A DNA stretch of 5,088 nt, taken from positions 1-5,088 of the forward strand of contig JAJYEK010000232.1 of NCBI GenBank assembly GCA_021785795.1. The letters are read 5' to 3'. The notes beneath the pieces were generated by a model. That model searched no databases, was not told the origin of the DNA, and saw nothing but the letters and a program-made list of their open reading frames with translations. The stretch comes from Pseudomonadota bacterium (GTDB lineage Bacteria; Pseudomonadota; Gammaproteobacteria; Acidiferrobacterales; UBA6901). Positions 4,579 through 5,088 of the stretch are shown here, piece by piece. The stretch's first letter is position 1, and each line of letters starts with the position of its first letter. The translations under genes and the position numbers were made by a program.

Positions 4579-5088
4579 ATGACCGCATCCTTCCGCACGG
4601 AAAAAGACAGCCTTGGCGAGTTTTCGGTGCCTGCCGACGCCTGGTACGGCATCCAGACCGCGCGCGCCGCAGGCAACTTTCCGATTTCCGGACGACGCCC
4701 CGACCGCGACTTCATCATCGCCCACGCCCGCATCAAATATGCTGCGGCACGCGCAAATCTCGCAGCCGGATGGCTCGATGAGCGCAGCACACAGGCCATC
4801 CTGCAGTCTGCCGCAGCCATCATCGACGGGAACTACCACGAGGAATTCGTCGTTGACCGCTTCCAGGCCGGCGCAGGAACGAGCCATAACATGAACACCA
4901 ATGAGGTCATTGCCAACCTGGCCAACGTGGCCCTGGGAGGAAAAAAGGGCGAATACCGGCCCGTCAATCCCAACGATCACGTCAACATGGGCCAGAGCAC
5001 GAATGACACCATTCCCACGGCGATCCGCCTTGCCGCGCTTGCCAAACTGCCGCGCCTTCTGGCAGCAGCCGAGGCGATGGCTGCGGAG
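4579..5088 (+). CDS. aspA: Aspartate ammonia-lyase-like protein (aspartase/fumarase superfamily), N-terminal 170 residues
   Basis: This cytosolic lyase, if an aspartase, interconverts L-aspartate with fumarate and ammonia, linking amino-acid nitrogen to the TCA cycle. The window holds 170 of roughly 460-470 residues; the frame is open at the right edge. N-terminal RTEKDSLGEFSVPADAWYGIQT is shared by the superfamily. The substrate loop reads GAGTSHNMNTNEV (98-110), followed by KGEYRPVNPNDHVN (123-136) and QSTND (139-143). GAGTS and VNPNDHVN with QSTND fit aspartases, whereas class II fumarases usually have GSGTQ and SSND. T101, S140, T141 and N142 align with known substrate-binding positions. 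The catalytic signature GSSxMPxKxNP lies beyond the window, so fumarase activity is not excluded. AGGAG at 4569-4573 is 5 bases before ATG. It probably has its own promoter. Confidence 0.85.
   Translation, partial: MTASFRTEKDSLGEFSVPADAWYGIQTARAAGNFPISGRRPDRDFIIAHARIKYAAARANLAAGWLDERSTQAILQSAAAIIDGNYHEEFVVDRFQAGAGTSHNMNTNEVIANLANVALGGKKGEYRPVNPNDHVNMGQSTNDTIPTAIRLAALAKLPRLLAAAEAMAAE

Overview
The window looks like a chromosomal segment of a GC-rich proteobacterium, most likely a gammaproteobacterium. Known genes show strong G/C bias at third codon positions, and a CbpA co-chaperone is followed by its antagonist CbpM, a pair known mainly from Gamma- and Betaproteobacteria. Gene content is housekeeping and respiratory: periplasmic c-type cytochromes, a chaperone pair, a cell-wall lytic transglycosylase, an acylphosphatase and an aspartase/fumarase-family lyase. 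I see no transposase, integrase, CRISPR array, tRNA, rRNA or prophage gene.

Layout. Positions 1-186 hold an uncertain minus-strand ORF that runs off the left edge. An AT-rich patch with a perfect TATAAT follows (about 187-206), then about 330 nt of purine-rich, repeat-containing leader. Next come two tandem monohaem cytochrome c genes (533-871 and 885-1235) with a 13-nt gap, so probably one transcript, ending near a perfect 9-bp hairpin at 1260-1282. A 280-nt gap carries a heat-shock (sigma-32-like) promoter and leads into cbpA (1516-2466). cbpM (2468-2797) starts one base after the cbpA stop codon, so it is very likely translationally coupled. A 717-nt stretch (2798-3514) has no confident gene. 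It holds many strong hairpins and one short ORF with a perfect Shine-Dalgarno but weak codon bias. A secreted lytic transglycosylase (GTG start 3515, end 4105) is convergent with, and 13 nt from, an acylphosphatase gene on the minus strand (4119-4397). A 181-nt divergent spacer with a TATAAT box precedes an aspartate ammonia-lyase-like gene (4579 to the right edge).

How they work together. The cytochromes are periplasmic electron carriers. CbpA (DnaJ-like) and CbpM form a chaperone/antagonist module, and the promoter suggests heat-shock induction. The other three genes do independent jobs. The parts worth a second look are non-coding: the hairpin-dense 2947-3313 region, the repeat-bearing leader before the cytochromes, and the sigma-32-like promoter. 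I found no T-tract intrinsic terminator anywhere. I did not find convincing evidence of a wholly new system; the best candidate is a structured RNA or leader in the cbpM-to-transglycosylase gap.
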